Shown: positions 35,701 to 48,206 of the stretch, piece by piece
Layout of the letters: every line of letters begins with the position of its first letter
Position numbering within the stretch: the first letter of the stretch is position 1
Source: Chytriomyces cf. hyalinus JEL632
Lineage: Eukaryota; Chytridiomycota; Chytridiomycetes; Chytridiales; Chytriomycetaceae
DNA: 64,000 bases
NCBI GenBank assembly: GCA_025435555.1
Contig: JAIWWG010000106.1
Span: 32,126-96,125 of the forward strand
Direction: 5' to 3'
The notes under the pieces: model-generated
Told to the model about the DNA's origin: nothing
The model's input: only the letters and a program-made list of their open reading frames with translations
Database searches by the model: none
Translations under genes and position numbers: made by a program

Positions 35701-38700
35701 TCTCTTCCAATCTGGCAATCTGCTTCAGGCTTTCTTCTCCAATACGAAACGTCTTGCCCAAGGAAGCATCGATCGTCCCCACTTTTATCCGCGGGCGTCC
35801 ATTCCACAAAGTCGCCAGAGCTTTTGGAAGGCTTTCCACACACTCGAGGCAACACTTTCGAAAAGTCGATCGAAATCACAGTCACGTCCATCGCGCGTGA
35901 ACTTGTGGAAGGGATACCATAGATAATGAATTTGAGCGAAGTGGATGATGGCTCTGACATGACAGAGTCCACGCGAATCGGTTTTTCAGAGAATTTGAAT
36001 GTAGCCCAGCTCTGACCATAGTTCCACGAATATCTAAAAACAAAGTCGAGTCAGTTAATTGGAATAAGGTGTGTTCAGAATACGTACACTAGGGTATCAG
36101 TGGCTCTTTCATCATCCACCATTACAATCATTGCTCCATGATCACCAATTGCCCATTTATGAGCGTCTTTTCGAATTTCTGTCCAGCTTCTTCCCGCATC
36201 TTTTGTAAGGTACATATTACTCTCCTTGTATGCATCCAAAGACGAGCCAATGCTGCCGACAGCAACCATAAAACCGGCGGCGTGAGCTGAAGTCAAAACT
36301 GAAGCTTTGCCCTCTCCTCCGAAATGTCCGGTTGAACCAGCAATTTTTAGGTATATGTTCAAAGCGCACTGCAAAGGATTAGACCAACTCAAAAAAGCAA
36401 GCTGCAAAAGAAGGGTGCTCACGTCGGTTTGGCAAGTAACTGGATCACCATTCGAATCTTTCTCGGGCGCCTTCAGTTTTTGCCAAGTGGAGCCGTCATC
36501 GAATGAAATGAGACTCTTGACAACTTTATTGCCCCCCGAGATTTCTTTTGGATTTTGCAGTTGGTTCGCGAGAAGCACGCCTGGAAGGCCCTTCATTTTT
36601 TCAAAATCAACTGCGGAAATAACAGGTTCAGTTACAGGCACCATATTTGACATTGTTTGACAAATACTCACCAAATCCTTGCTTATTCCGGTTGGTGTTT
36701 TCAAGAATGCGGTTGTAAAAGACTCCGTTTGAATTAGATTTGAACAAGTGGCCGAATTCGGAGCCGTAGAGCCGACTTTGCTGGATGTCCAAAAAGATAC
36801 CGTTCGTCTTTGATTCCAAAACCGTAAAGCCCTGAACAAGGAGACGTGAGCAGGAGGATATTATGCAGGACAAGAAAAAAAATCTCAACGTTGTGCTGAA
36901 GGGGCATATCAGGAGGAAACTCGGTATCAACAAGGGTTTCACCATCAGATGAGACTTGCAGTTTCAATTCACCTCCTTCTTCCTGCAATAATATCATCAG
37001 AACAAAATTTGAGGAAACTCTTGAATAGAAAAACATTACCAAAAGAACCACAAGAACCGTGTCAACCACATAAAACATGATGACCCCCTTTTCAATCAAA
37101 ATTTTCTTATCCTTCCCGCCATTGGTCAACACAACAAGCTGCAAAGGATTCTCATCCGATCCTCGAGCACCCAAAACATCTTGCCCCACATTCCCGTTCT
37201 TGTTTTTAAAACTTGAACAAAATACGGCATCCTTTTTCAACTTTGAACCGCTTCCAAAGTTACCATCCCATGCCCAAACACATTTGGTTGCCCAAGTTTC
37301 AACTGGCTTTTTGTTGTTGAGCCAGGACTTTCCAGAGTCCAAAGTCAGGAACACTTCGGTAAAACAACCGCTTGCCCCAGGACATTTCCGTGGACTCCCC
37401 ACAAACACCAAATAGTCGGGTTCTGAAGGATGGAAATCAATAATCTGAATACCAAGTTGGTTGTACTTTGCTGGAGGTGCAATTAGAGAAGGGTTGCTGG
37501 CCATTCTATCCTTTGACAAGTAGATATCTTCCGCCGTGGCAAACAATACTCGCTCATGCGCACTATCGTGTGCCCCCATCAGCAAGAGGGGGTACTTTCC
37601 CTTGAAAAATGCAGGTTCATTCCACGTGACACCTTCGTCATCGGACCGGAAAAGTTGATCGCCTTCACCCTTCAAAAGGAGCACAACATGCGATTCCTTC
37701 ATGTAGAGAACCTTTTTGATTTTATCGTCAAAGACTTTGATGGCGGTTGTTGGATCCACTCCGTTTGGTGGTTTCGAGACGCCTCCGCCAACGCTGCGGC
37801 AGTCTCTCATTGTAGGTTCATCCATTTTCTTTCCGCCTGCACATTTGTTTCCAGGAATCTTGCGGTACCCGGACGTGCCTTTGTATTGCTTTCCCACTGG
37901 ACATTCGGTAGGTTGATCCAACGCAAGTCCAAACTGAGTGCACTTGAGCTCTTTTCCACGATCCACGGAATCATCTTGTCGAAAGTGAAAGTCACACTCA
38001 TAGTCATCCATCGTGCAAGAACATGCTTTCCTTGAAATTTCTGGATGCTTGAATTTTCGGCCCACGTAACATTCCGCGTCTTGCTTTCGACGGTAATATC
38101 CAACATCTTCACCCATCACACAGACATCTTTTCCATCCGATCCAATTTGCTTGGGAGTCCACAACTCAAAATCTTTGCTCTTTCCTGGGTTTGCTGCATC
38201 AAAGTCGCACTGGCGGCTTTGCGCCTTCCCAAAATCAAGCTGAATCACGTAATAGCTTCCGAACAAGGCACTCGAGTCTTGAGCCACAATAATCATGCTG
38301 CTGCTTGTGCTGTCTGGATCAATGTTGGTGGCGATGGGTGACCACTTGGACACCCCTTTTGGCGCCACATTCACCGTCTTCCATGAGCCCTGAGCTCCCC
38401 GCTTTGTGCTGTATGTAATCGTGTTGGCATCCTTCTTGTCTGGCACGAGAATAACGATGCTGCCCATGTCTGCCAATTCATATTTGTGAGGCCCACGTGC
38501 GGCATTCACCCAAGTCATACCCCCATCGCTACTCAAGAAAGTGTCCCCCTTTTCGTAATCGAGCAAGTGAGGGCCCACATTCCCTACTCCCACAATGAAT
38601 CCAGGCGCGGCCAATGTTGAAAACACTTTCCCAACATTGTGAAACTCAGTTTTCGAGTGAAAATGCAATGCGCACTTTGGGTCCACCTCCGAGCTGGTTT

Positions 38701-40211
38701 TGCTGACTTTACATGTCCAGTCATCGCCATTCACATCCGTTGGGGGTGGTTTTAGGAGGTTCCATCGCGCACCATCATCATATGAAATGCGACTTGTCAC
38801 TTGCTTGGCTTTGTTGGTGCTCTCCACTTCTTTCCAATTTTCAACCACGTTTGCGAGGATTGTTCCACTGACGACTTCTGCATCGATTCGCTCGAAGTCG
38901 ATGCGGCCTTTGTGATTGCGGTTGGTGTGGGGAAGAGATTTTGTAAACTGCGTTCCATCCGAGTTTGAAATGTACAAGTTTCCATACTCCGCATCTTTTT
39001 TTGTTGATGAGAGAATTGGCAGTACATCCACGAGAAGGCGGTGTTCCGACGAGTCAAGGACAGTGTACGCCTACGAAGGGTACAAAGATCGTGACATTTA
39101 AATTTCAATTGGAACAACGAGTACAAGAAGACTAACATCTTTCGACAACGATGACGCATCAGCTGGGAAATACGCCTTCGAAAACTTTTGACCGTCTGAA
39201 GAAATATGCATGTCGACGCCCGAGATTGCATCCTTACTTCCAGCAACGGCCACCAAAAATGCTTGGGAAGCACCAATCGCCATTGGGCTGGTATCACCAC
39301 CAAAATCGATCAAGTCACCTTTTCCGTTCGGAAAATACGAGTCAGAAGATACTAGGCGCAATTTTGAGGGATCGCGGAAGATGATGCCTTCTTTCTGAAG
39401 GTCTTCCGGAAACTGTAAGCAGAAAACTTTTTCTTTTGGACCAGTGGACACGGCGCTTGGTTTTGCCCAAATGCATTCTTGAACAAAAGATAGAAGAGGT
39501 TTTGCTGATTTGAAAGAATCTTTCGTGTAAAACGCCTGGCAACAAGAAAGGTGGTCAGGGTGAACGCATGCGACGGAGTTCAAGTGGAGAAGTGACTTAC
39601 GTGTTCGGTATAGACCTCAATCCAGCCGTCGAGCTTCTCGCTTTTGATTCCGCGGAACAATATCCAATCATCCTCTGAACCATGAAATGCGAGGGGATTT
39701 GAAGGGGAAAAAGCAAACTGAGTTTGGAATTTGGACCAAGTTGAACCCGCGTCCTTCGTAAAGAAATGGGTCGTCCCTGCTGAGAGAGCGAAGGCGCGAG
39801 TGCTTTTTGCGTTGGCGTGTGTGACGACCTTTGAGCGACAAGGTTGCCCGTCAGTATTTTTACACGTCGTGAATTTGTAATATTAATAGACGGACCTGGA
39901 CGATTGGCTCCGTGATAGTTTTAATGGGTGCCCATACTTTTCCTTCATCGGACGACAGATGTACGTGACCTGTCTCATCGAGAATGAGAACGTTCTGAGG
40001 CAAGAAGGAGATTAGCAACAGAGCACGAGAGAAAGGGGGGGACATGCGTTACATTAGAGTCCTCGAACGGCACCAGCAGCACCGGGGCTTCTTTGAATAT
40101 GGTTGATGTGATTGTAGGCACGTCGGACTGTGCGCCGACTGCCTGCAGAAGGAAACACTGGCACAGCATCGCGAGGAGAACGACCCGCATCGAAGCCGTG
40201 CGTGACCGCAT
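32709..40211 (-). CDS. VPS10: VPS10/sortilin-type sorting receptor with three VPS10 domains
   Basis: Sixteen exons fit with consistent phases (first 40053-40211, then 39896-39994, 39601-39828, 39137-39535, 37040-39070, 36890-36982, 36672-36831, 36423-36610, 36088-36368, 35641-36033, 34441-35583, 34216-34376, 33543-34144, 33192-33477, 33025-33133, 32709-32961), about 2,194 residues. A signal peptide (VVLLAMLCQCFLLQAVGA) leads into three ten-bladed propellers, about residues 30-720, 720-1405 and 1405-2070. Each is closed by a Cys-rich 10CC segment with the motif CxCTxxDxxCDFxF. Asp-box blades (SSDGG, TKDAG, STNSG) recur. One membrane helix at about 2077-2099 (WLGILTAVIGIPYAVSYF) precedes a short acidic tail. 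Yeast Vps10 has two such domains and carries carboxypeptidase Y from Golgi to endosome; cargo here is unknown. Confidence 0.93.
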
Positions 40212-40384
40212 TGAGGGATGTATGAGTGAGTTGTTTTTTTACTCGCTTAGTGGAAGATGCTTTGATTGTCGCTTGTCGGTTGTTTGGGTGTCGCCAGCTG
40301 AGGTCTTGCGTGCTTGGGTCGACAATGGTTATTTTACAGAACAAAATATTTTATGACGCATCCAAGAACTTGTAAATAGTCAGC
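40212..40384. promoter_or_regulatory. Divergent promoter region
   Basis: About 173 bases separate the start codons of VPS10 (minus) and the cytochrome b561-like gene (plus). An AT-rich stretch (aaaatattttatgac) lies about 40 bases before the plus-strand start. Confidence 0.4.
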
Positions 40385-41188
40385 ATGGCCACACTGTTGC
40401 TTGTTGCGCTTGCGGCGTCTTTGGTGACAATTGCTGCGCCGTTTCTCCTCGAACTGAATGCGCTGTATTCGTGGCACCCGCTCGCAATGTCCGTCTACAT
40501 GGGCCTGTCCATCGCCGGAGTGCTGTCCTTGCAACGACTGCCGTCACAGCCAGCGATTAGTGCGGGCACTGGCACCGTTGGTACTGGTGGTTCTCTCCGA
40601 GTCGCCGAATCTGCCTCGTCTCGTCGAACTTCTTTAGCCAAGCACGCCCTTTTGCAACTGGTGGCGATGCTGTCCTACAACATTGGTTTCTGTGCAATCT
40701 ACATTGTAAGCTTCAGTAACTATGACTTGTTTGTTGTTTGCTCTTACAGTTCACACTCTCTGCAGGATCGGGAGTACAAAAATAAACACCATTTCAAAAA
40801 CTGGCACGCCAGACTGGGACTTTTCGCGTACATTCTGACCATGATCCTTCTTCCAATGGGAGTAGCAATGCAGTACTTTCCCCAGTATTCTTTCGGATCG
40901 CTTGTCGCAGCTCGCAAGTGGGGGGTGTTGAAACGCGTTCTTGGAAACACTGCCTTGCTTGTTTCTGTGATTGTCATGTGCCTTGGAATGCAGATGCACA
41001 GCGTGCATGACCGCGTACATGTGGTGGGGAGGTGGTTTGCATTTCTGGGCTTGCTGGGTGTGTCTTGTGCCGCGTTTTGGAACGTTTGGACTGCTTTGGC
41101 CCGGCTGGTTACGGGTGAAAAGCCCGAGCCAGATTCGAAGGAGTTGGGAGATTATACCGCTGTTTTAGTTGGAGTCACATCCATATAA
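40385..41188 (+). CDS. Cytochrome b561-like transmembrane protein
   Basis: Two exons fit, 40385-40705 and 40766-41188, about 247 residues. About six hydrophobic helices are visible. Conserved-looking His positions match the b561 pattern: SWHPLAM near residue 31, LAKHALLQLVAML after the first loop, HHFKNWHARLG at the start of the third core helix, and HSVHDRVHVVGRW. A Ser/Thr/Gly-rich loop lies between the first two core helices. Proteins of this family pass electrons across membranes from ascorbate or another donor to ferric iron or monodehydroascorbate. The layout is closer to CYB561D-type proteins than to DOMON fusions. Confidence 0.7.
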   Translation: MATLLLVALAASLVTIAAPFLLELNALYSWHPLAMSVYMGLSIAGVLSLQRLPSQPAISAGTGTVGTGGSLRVAESASSRRTSLAKHALLQLVAMLSYNIGFCAIYIVSFSNYDLFVVCSYSSHSLQDREYKNKHHFKNWHARLGLFAYILTMILLPMGVAMQYFPQYSFGSLVAARKWGVLKRVLGNTALLVSVIVMCLGMQMHSVHDRVHVVGRWFAFLGLLGVSCAAFWNVWTALARLVTGEKPEPDSKELGDYTAVLVGVTSI

Positions 41189-41225
41189 ATCAGCTGGTTC
41201 CTTTGTTTTTCAATTTATTATTTGG

Positions 41226-42194
41226 TCATATCTGCACCGCGTATCCCAGCGTGATGAATTTTTCCACATCCGTCCGTTTCACATACAGCTGGTCGCCCGC
41301 CATGAGTTTGAGTGTGGAGCCGCTCTCAGTGACAATCTCTCCCAGGTCTCTGAGCACGCGAATATCAATGAACAGGTCTGACGGGGGTACAAGTGGCGCT
41401 GCTAGATCAATGTCAAGCATAGTGCCTCTGTAGTCTTCGAGGAGTGAGTGGTAGCTGTTGAGAAAAGAGAGTTCGTTTGGCGACATTGCCCGAATAACAT
41501 TGTGCGGTAGACCGGACGGATGCGAGTTGTTGTTACTGGTGATGGTGGTACGCCTATCAGAGTCCATGTCTACATCTTCGTCGTCGTCGCTGTTGGCTGC
41601 GACTGCGTTGCTGCGAGAGTCAGTTTGGACAGCCCCGACGCCAGCACCGCCGCCGCCCAGCTCCCAGGCCATGTCCCGTAGTGAATCCATCCGTGCGCGA
41701 TGATAGACAAGGAGGAGCCGCCTGTTTCGGCGCAGGGCATTGAGGTGCATATGTGTTGCCATTCCACATCCCTGAGCATACAGACCACATGCAAATGGTA
41801 TGAGTGCGTATGACAGTTTAAGTTCATGCGTGAGTTAAACGAATTGCATGACCGTATTGAGAATGACGGGTTGTTTCACCTGCGACAGTTCAAGTGCAGC
41901 TTGGCTGGACCCTGCATCGACAACAGCATCGCCGTCGCCTTCATAGTCACTGCCGCCACGGCCATCCCCACCACGACCAACAGACCCCTGTTCCGCCACC
42001 CGCGCAAGCACAGCCCTCCTCTCGAGTAAACTCGTAATCCCGTCCAGCAGGTATTTCATCTCGAGCTTGACATTGCGCACGCCAGCGTCGTTGTATGCGT
42101 GGAATATACCGCTGTCGCGGCTGCGCTTTACATCTCGAACTAGCTTAAGACCCTCATCGCCGAAACAGAGACTGCCGCCGCCGCTGTTGCTCAT
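41226..42194 (-). CDS. PSF1: GINS complex subunit PSF1
   Basis: Two exons fit, 41880-42194 and 41226-41771, about 286 residues. The N-terminal A-domain has FGDEGLKLVRDVKRS and a long helical segment. LRRNRRLLLVYHRARMDSLR matches the conserved HLNAxRRNRR-type helix of PSF1. The C-terminal B-domain follows with SPNELSFLNSYHSLL, then PPSDLFIDIRVLRDLGEI and VKRTDVEKFITLGYAVQI. PSF1 is one of the four GINS subunits that join Cdc45 and MCM2-7 in the replicative helicase. The linker is longer and more acidic than usual (DDDEDVDMDSD, plus an Asn run), and the N-terminal part has a Gly/Asp-rich insertion. Confidence 0.9.
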
Positions 42195-42673
42195 GATATC
42201 TGATGATGGGTTGTTTGGGGAAACTTTTTCTGTTCATGATGTGAACACACAATTCGGACATTTTCAAAAAAAGAATGCGAACGGGCTGAGTATCACTGGT
42301 GAGCTGCTCCGAGAGAGAGATCAACCGCGTGAAGCAAGGAGGTGAGGCAGTAGCGAGCGATGGGAGAGCCAGTCGCAAACAAGTCTCGAATCAGCCGCGG
42401 ATGATTCTCGATGATTCTGGATACAGCTGCTTCTCTCTGTTGCTGCGCTTGTCTTTACGTTGTGCCGCGCTGCGTATTTTTATTACTCATAGGTGTCAAT
42501 CGTCGGTGGCAGCGGGTCAAGCAAGCGCCAGCAAAAAAAAAAAAAAATTAAGAATCCCGCCCAATTTGCAGAACGCGTCCACCCACACACACCACACACC
42601 ACACACCCACACAAACATACACATACTCATACATACCTGCCATCTCTCTCGCCTCTTAAAACACTACACAACC
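42195..42673. other. Divergent intergenic region with simple-sequence leader
   Basis: About 480 bases between PSF1 and the large plus-strand gene. It contains a poly-A run near 42533-42547 and a CA-rich simple repeat (cacacaccacac-type) at about 42580-42630, close upstream of the start codon, so probably in the 5' leader. No gene is seen. Confidence 0.45.
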
Positions 42674-45600
42674 ATGAAGATTAAGCAGGAAACCATCTCA
42701 ACCGACGGCAGCAAGGACAAGTTGGAACCCAACTGGAGGAAAAGGGCAAACTATACCCATATGGACAACAACAACGAGGGTGCCCTGGAGCCGCTTCAGA
42801 AACTGATTCAACCTAAACTAGCTGTCGTTATTGGTTCACTATGTCGCATTCGAAGCTGCGGAGGAATTGATGGGGCGTCATGGGCTTTGGGCATAAACGC
42901 GCTTGTTCTGAGGAATTGGCTGTTCGCGGAACATCAGTCGGGCACTCTCCCGGCAAGCAAAAATACTTCAAATACATCTGTATCCACTGGCTTTGTACCG
43001 GGATCTGCGGAGCCTGAATCCGAATATGCGTCACATTGCGTTCATCCCTCAACCACCTGTCAACAAGACGACCTTGACAAAAACACTCAAGCATCCAACA
43101 ACAACTCGAATAACCAATGCAGCAACTTCAGCACCGCAAGTTCTTGCAAGAACAGTTTGCGCGATTCGGATGGGTTTGGGTCTGACTGGGAAGAGTGCGC
43201 ATTTGCTGCGAGATTGTTGCCGACTCATATACGCGCTGTTATTGCGGGGTTGCCCGTTCCGTTTGCAGCTTTCTGCGACCCGCCTGGAACTCTGGGAGCT
43301 ATTTCTCTGTCGCATTTCACGTATCTCACGGGCATCAGCTGTGATGGCGGCGTGGCAATTGCAGACGCGTTGGTGGATCCGACGTTGGGGCATGGTAACT
43401 TGAGCAGTTGACTCCTTGCCTGGCATTAGTGACTGACGTTGAATATATTATTAATTCGCTGAAATTGTCACAGTCACGGTCCGCGTATCTGTCCCAGCAA
43501 ACTTGCAAGACTCGAAATCACAAATGCACCATATTCGAATCTACTTGTCCACACTGCCGCGCGCTATCTTGATGCCGAAACTTCACAACTTGTTGGCAGC
43601 AATCAAGCCTGCCGCTACTCCCCTGTTACCTCTTGAAGTTGCGCGGCAGTATCTCGTCAACATTCTGCCTGTGTTTATAGAGCCAACACCAATAGACAAA
43701 CAGTCTGGCAACAAGAGATCCGCGTTTAGTTTGCGGGATCAGTCGGAACTGACGGACTGCCTCCGGTCTCTGTTTATGCAATTGCCGCCGATTCTCAACA
43801 CGAGCGATCCATCCATTCTTTCGCGACTGGACGCCGAGTTCCTCAGCCTCGTTAACATGACATCCTGGATCTCACTACCTCTATATGGGGGCATCAAGAT
43901 GTTAACCATCACTATCTTGTACAACGAAATATACCGGCTGCTGCTTCAGTTTGCGTCGCAAACAGAGTCATTACAAATCCCGCAGCCCCCAACTTCTTCT
44001 TCACTTCGCCCAGACATGACAAACTGCCAGTCTTGTACACCATTGCCCTCTGCACAAACGCAAGAACCAACAACACCTTCACCGCTCGACCGCCTCGCTC
44101 TGTTCTTACCGCCATCCCTGTCGACACTTCCACTCTCGATGCTGGACATGCGAACGTTGAAAAATCATTTCGTTACACATTCGGGGATTCAACTCACGTC
44201 CCTGAGGTTTCTCGAGACGGCATTTGAATGCATTGTGCAAGGTTTGAGTACCCTTAAATCTCTGGATTCGAAAATGAAACTCTCGAGGCATCAAGTTGTG
44301 AATGAAGCGCGTGTGTGTGGTGGCGAAGATGTGAATTCTACGCGATCAGCTGGGCCTTTGGTGGATGGTTTGGGCTCGATGAGGGTTGCTGCAATGTCGT
44401 TAGACGGTGAAGGAAATGCTGGTGGTTGCGCTGGATTGGGGGATCAGCAAGATCGAGGTTTTCAGCAGAATTGTTTGAATGGGACGTGGGCTGAGAGTGA
44501 ACGAGGGAGTTGCAGTTCCAGTTCAAGGGAAAGTTGTTTCACTGGCGCTGAGGAAGCTAAAAATGGTGGAGGAGAGGGCACGGAGATACAAGGTTGCGAA
44601 AGTATAGGCGAATTTATCGAGTTTGAAGATGACGAAGATGTTGGTGAGCGAATGGTGGATGCATATCTTGTTTGGGAGGGTAACGAGGACGAAGCGGTTA
44701 TGGATACTGACGCGGAGGGTTTACTTGGTTCGACGACGTATTCGAGTGAGGTTTCACCGGTGGAAGTTACTGCCGGGCTTCTTGAAAACTTGGACGCAGA
44801 AAACATATTTGTTTACTCGCCGAGCCTCAGTGTTTTTGGTGGCGGCTTTCCGCAAGAAGAATGCCAAGATCCAATGGAGTGTCGCAACAAGCAACCTTTG
44901 GTCAAACCTCAGTCAAATTGCCACCAAAGCGGAGGCAACCAACTTGGCGAGATATTCTCCATGTCCAGCTGCAACTCAACCCTTACTGGACAACCAACCA
45001 CCTTTGGAGGCCCATACCTCACAGCAAAGTACCCAACCCCGCAAGAAACGCCGCACATGAAAGACATTAAGCAAATGGTCTTGAAGAGTGTTTGCGATCA
45101 TGGGATCATGTTTGTTTCGGCACTTTTTGATTTACCGGTGCTTAAAGTGCGGTCATGGTGCTTTGATACGAATGAGATGGGAAAGTTTATGAAACTTGGG
45201 AGTCTGGATAGCTTGATTCAGAAGCCGAATGTGAACGCAAGCGACCCGGCCGCAACGGTGTATTCTTTATATTACACGGTTGATGCGCAGAAGGAGGTTA
45301 CGGGCGTGAGTCATTTTCAGCTGGAAAGAAACAATTCCGTCAGTGCATTGTTTGCAGTTCGATGTTTCGAAGGAACGAGTTCATCAGAACAAGCCAGTGC
45401 GCCATTCGAAATCGTGTACATCCGGACATACGTGGCAACTATGGATTTACGCGCATTTTGTGAATTTCGGCAAGATGAACGCGGTGCAACCAAGTTTGAA
45501 TTTGGGAAATGTGCAGCCCAAATCCGGGCTTCACTTCCGACCGAAAATGTGCTTGCGTTTGTGCACTCGCTTGCGTTTGATGTCCTGACGACGGCGTTTC

Positions 45601-45809
45601 GTAACTTGGACAGTCTTCCTGGACTAGATGGTGGTGGTGGTGGTGGTGGTGGTGTTGGAGGTGGCGTTGGAGGCGGGTGTAAGTCTCCACCGGTGCTCGG
45701 GGCATTGTATCAGAATTTGTTGGCGCAGTTTTTGGAGAGTATTGGCGAGCACGAAGACTTTTCAGTTCTAATCCATGATCTCATGACGTTCGTAAATCAG
45801 GCCATTTGA
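42674..45809 (+). CDS. Large protein of unknown function
   Basis: Two exons fit, 42674-43394 and 43474-45809, phase-consistent and giving about 1,018 residues. The start (accATGaag) has a good context after a CA-rich leader. I do not recognise the family. The N-terminal quarter has an Asn/Ser-rich insert; residues about 260-400 are helical and hydrophobic (HHIRIYLSTLPRAIL, then LPLYGGIKMLTITILYNEIY). The middle is acidic (FEFEDDEDVGE-like, then ENED), and the last 300 residues look globular again (LKSVCDHGIMFVSALFDL). A run of Gly residues lies near the C-terminus, encoded by a (ggt)n repeat at about 45629-45655. No membrane segment or signal peptide is evident. A nuclear or cytosolic scaffold is possible but unproven. 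Confidence 0.7.
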
Positions 45810-45970
45810 AAAATAAATAAATATTTAGTCATCAAAACAAACAAGCTGCATTACTTTGGTGGTAGTCATCAAAGGTTCGACTTTAATTATGTTTCTCAGT
45901 ATTCAGAAACTCAGAACAAGAAAAAAAAAAACACAAACGGCAGAAAAGGGCAACAGAGAAACAGAGGACA

Positions 45971-48123
45971 CTAGCGACCCCACTGTCTGCCATCGTTCGA
46001 CTGTCTTCCGTCCTCTTTCATTTCGCTTCCACGATTCTTGACATAAAATTCCTTTCCTTCCTGTTGGGCCTTTTTAAACCCAGTTCCAAACTGCTTCCCG
46101 TTGTTTTTACGCTGAGTTCGGTCCGACTTTCCACTTGCTCCGATAAGCAGGTTATTCACCTTGGGTGGGACACTAAACCCAAACGCCTTGGCAACCTTTT
46201 GCAAATCCAAACTCGTCACGTCAAACACCTTTTTGAGAGCATGCGAGGCATACGCTTGCAGGTAACTGCGGTACCCATCTGTGGCACTTTTATGCAGATA
46301 ATAGTTTTTCGAAACGAGCTTCTCGAGCTGCGATTGAACGTTGGCGATTTTTGAGGGTGGGAACTGGTACTCGTTCAATGGGACTTTGGCGTGTTTCAAG
46401 TATCTCAGGAAGCCGAGTTCACTTGGGAGAAGGAATAGCAGGGCTCTTCCGTTTTTGTTTGTTCCTCGGGCAGTACGACCGACACGGTGGATATAGTCCT
46501 ATTGGAATGAAAGAAATGAGAAGACAATTTCGAAAACCAGCCGGTAAACATGGGAGAAATACTCACTCTTGGATCATCGGGTGGATCATACTGAATAATC
46601 CAGTCTACTGCTGGAATATCCAATCCTCTGGCAGCTACATCTGTACAGAGCAGGATACCGCTGTCCGCGTTGACGAATTCGAAAAAGGTGTTTGTTCGTT
46701 TCTGCTGCTTTTGACGGCCGTGCAAGTCCAGTACAGGAATGTCAATGTAATTCAGAAGTTCGGCGTGATACTTGACACTGTTACAACTGCTAAAGAAGAC
46801 AATAATCTTCTTCTTTTTCATGTTTTTCTTCAGGAAGGTGAAGAGCACTAAAAAGCGGCTGTCGGATGGGCAGACCACGTAGCCTTGTTCAAGGCCTTCT
46901 ACGGTAGCCTTTTCCTTGTGTTCGTCCACGTTGATGTAGAGTGGTGCTTTTTTGAGTGAGACCCTTGCCAAGTCGCTGACTTTGGTTGTTTGTGTGGCTG
47001 AAAACAGCATGGTTTGACGCTCTGTCAGGTAAAGAAACGAATCGATTAGCAAGCTTCGATATGGAGAGAAACAATAGACAGTAAGTGCACCTGAAGGCAG
47101 AATTTTGATGATTTGATGCATTTCCTCCTCGAAACCAGCTTCCAAAATACGATCAGCCTCATCAATCGTCAGAATTTTCAGGTTCTTGAAAATGAATCCC
47201 TTCGTGTTTTGCAAATGATCCAACAACCGTCCCGGTGTCGCAACCAACAAATTCACACCTTTCGCAAGTCTGTCGGCTTCGGATTTACGATTTGCACCTC
47301 CCATCACGATTCCAAATGTTTGGTGGTGATGCTTAAGAAGTTCTTTGGCGACACCAAAGATTTGAAGAGCCAGTTCACGGGTTGGAGAAATGATGACGAC
47401 ACCGGTACCGTTTCGTGGCTTGAATTTCAAGCGGCAAAGAAGCTCGATTGCTGGGATCAAGAATGCGAGCGTCTTACCAGAACCTGTTTATCGAATGGTT
47501 TTAACATCTCGTTGTCACAATGCATGATGTTGAAGGCCTCACCAGTCTTGGCAGCGCCGAGAATATCACGGCCCGTCATTGCGGGTGGGATACTTCTTGC
47601 CTGAACTTCAGTCATGGTTGTGAAGCCCATTTCAACAATTGCTTTTGCAGTGTTCTCAGTGACCTTGAGGTCGGCAAAGTCTGTGCTGATGGGAGCATCT
47701 GCTGTCTTTCCAGCGCCTTTTCAGAAAATAAAAGAGAGGTGAGAATGAGGCGAGGGATAAAGGCAAGCAGATTTTCTCACCTTCTAACTGGCTCAAAACA
47801 TCATCGCCGGATTCGATCACAGCGGCGGTAGAGTCTTCGGTCTCGTCATCATTACTTCCGGCGCTGAGTCCATCCACCTCTTCGCCCACATCATCTCCAT
47901 CCTCATTGTCTTCATCTTGTTCCTCCTCCTCATCGTCGTCCTCCTCCTCGTCATCATCGCTGTGAGCACCTTCGATAGAGTCCTCCTCAAGCTCTTCGAC
48001 GTCCTCGACTGGCGCATGCTTCGGCTGCTTGCGCGCTAATGCAGATTGTTTAGGGCTTTCGACCTTTTGCTTCTTGGCGACGAGCCCGCCCTGCTTCGGC
48101 TTTGACACCTGTTGCCGCTTCAT
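45971..48123 (-). CDS. HAS1: DEAD-box RNA helicase HAS1 (DDX18)
   Basis: Five exons fit at 47781-48123, 47543-47716, 47091-47483, 46567-47021 and 45971-46498, giving about 630 residues. A Lys-rich start is followed by an acidic stretch of about 60 residues, then the helicase core. Motif I AKTGSGKT is completed across an intron. [33 protein letters not shown] and HRVGRTARG follow. The HAS1-specific C-terminus is clear: [18 protein letters not shown] and [20 protein letters not shown]1 acts in the nucleolus in 40S and 60S ribosome biogenesis and in release of U14 snoRNA from pre-rRNA; this is family knowledge. The gene is divergent from a small membrane protein with an 83-base gap. Confidence 0.95.
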
Positions 48124-48206
48124 CTTGTTGAGAAAAAAAAAGAAAGAAACCCAAAAAAATATTTACAAAAAGGGATAAATATTTTATTTCACGCATAAAA
48201 ACAACC
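48124..48206. promoter_or_regulatory. Compact divergent promoter region
   Basis: About 83 bases between HAS1 (minus) and the small membrane protein (plus). It is strongly A/T-rich, with gaaaaaaaaaga and aaatatttacaaa-type tracts and a second aaatatttta stretch. Confidence 0.4.

Noticed and set aside
44462-44806. Ser-rich minus-strand frame within the unknown large gene
   Set aside because: Antisense to the acidic Glu/Asp-rich segment, which produces Ser/Pro runs on the other strand.
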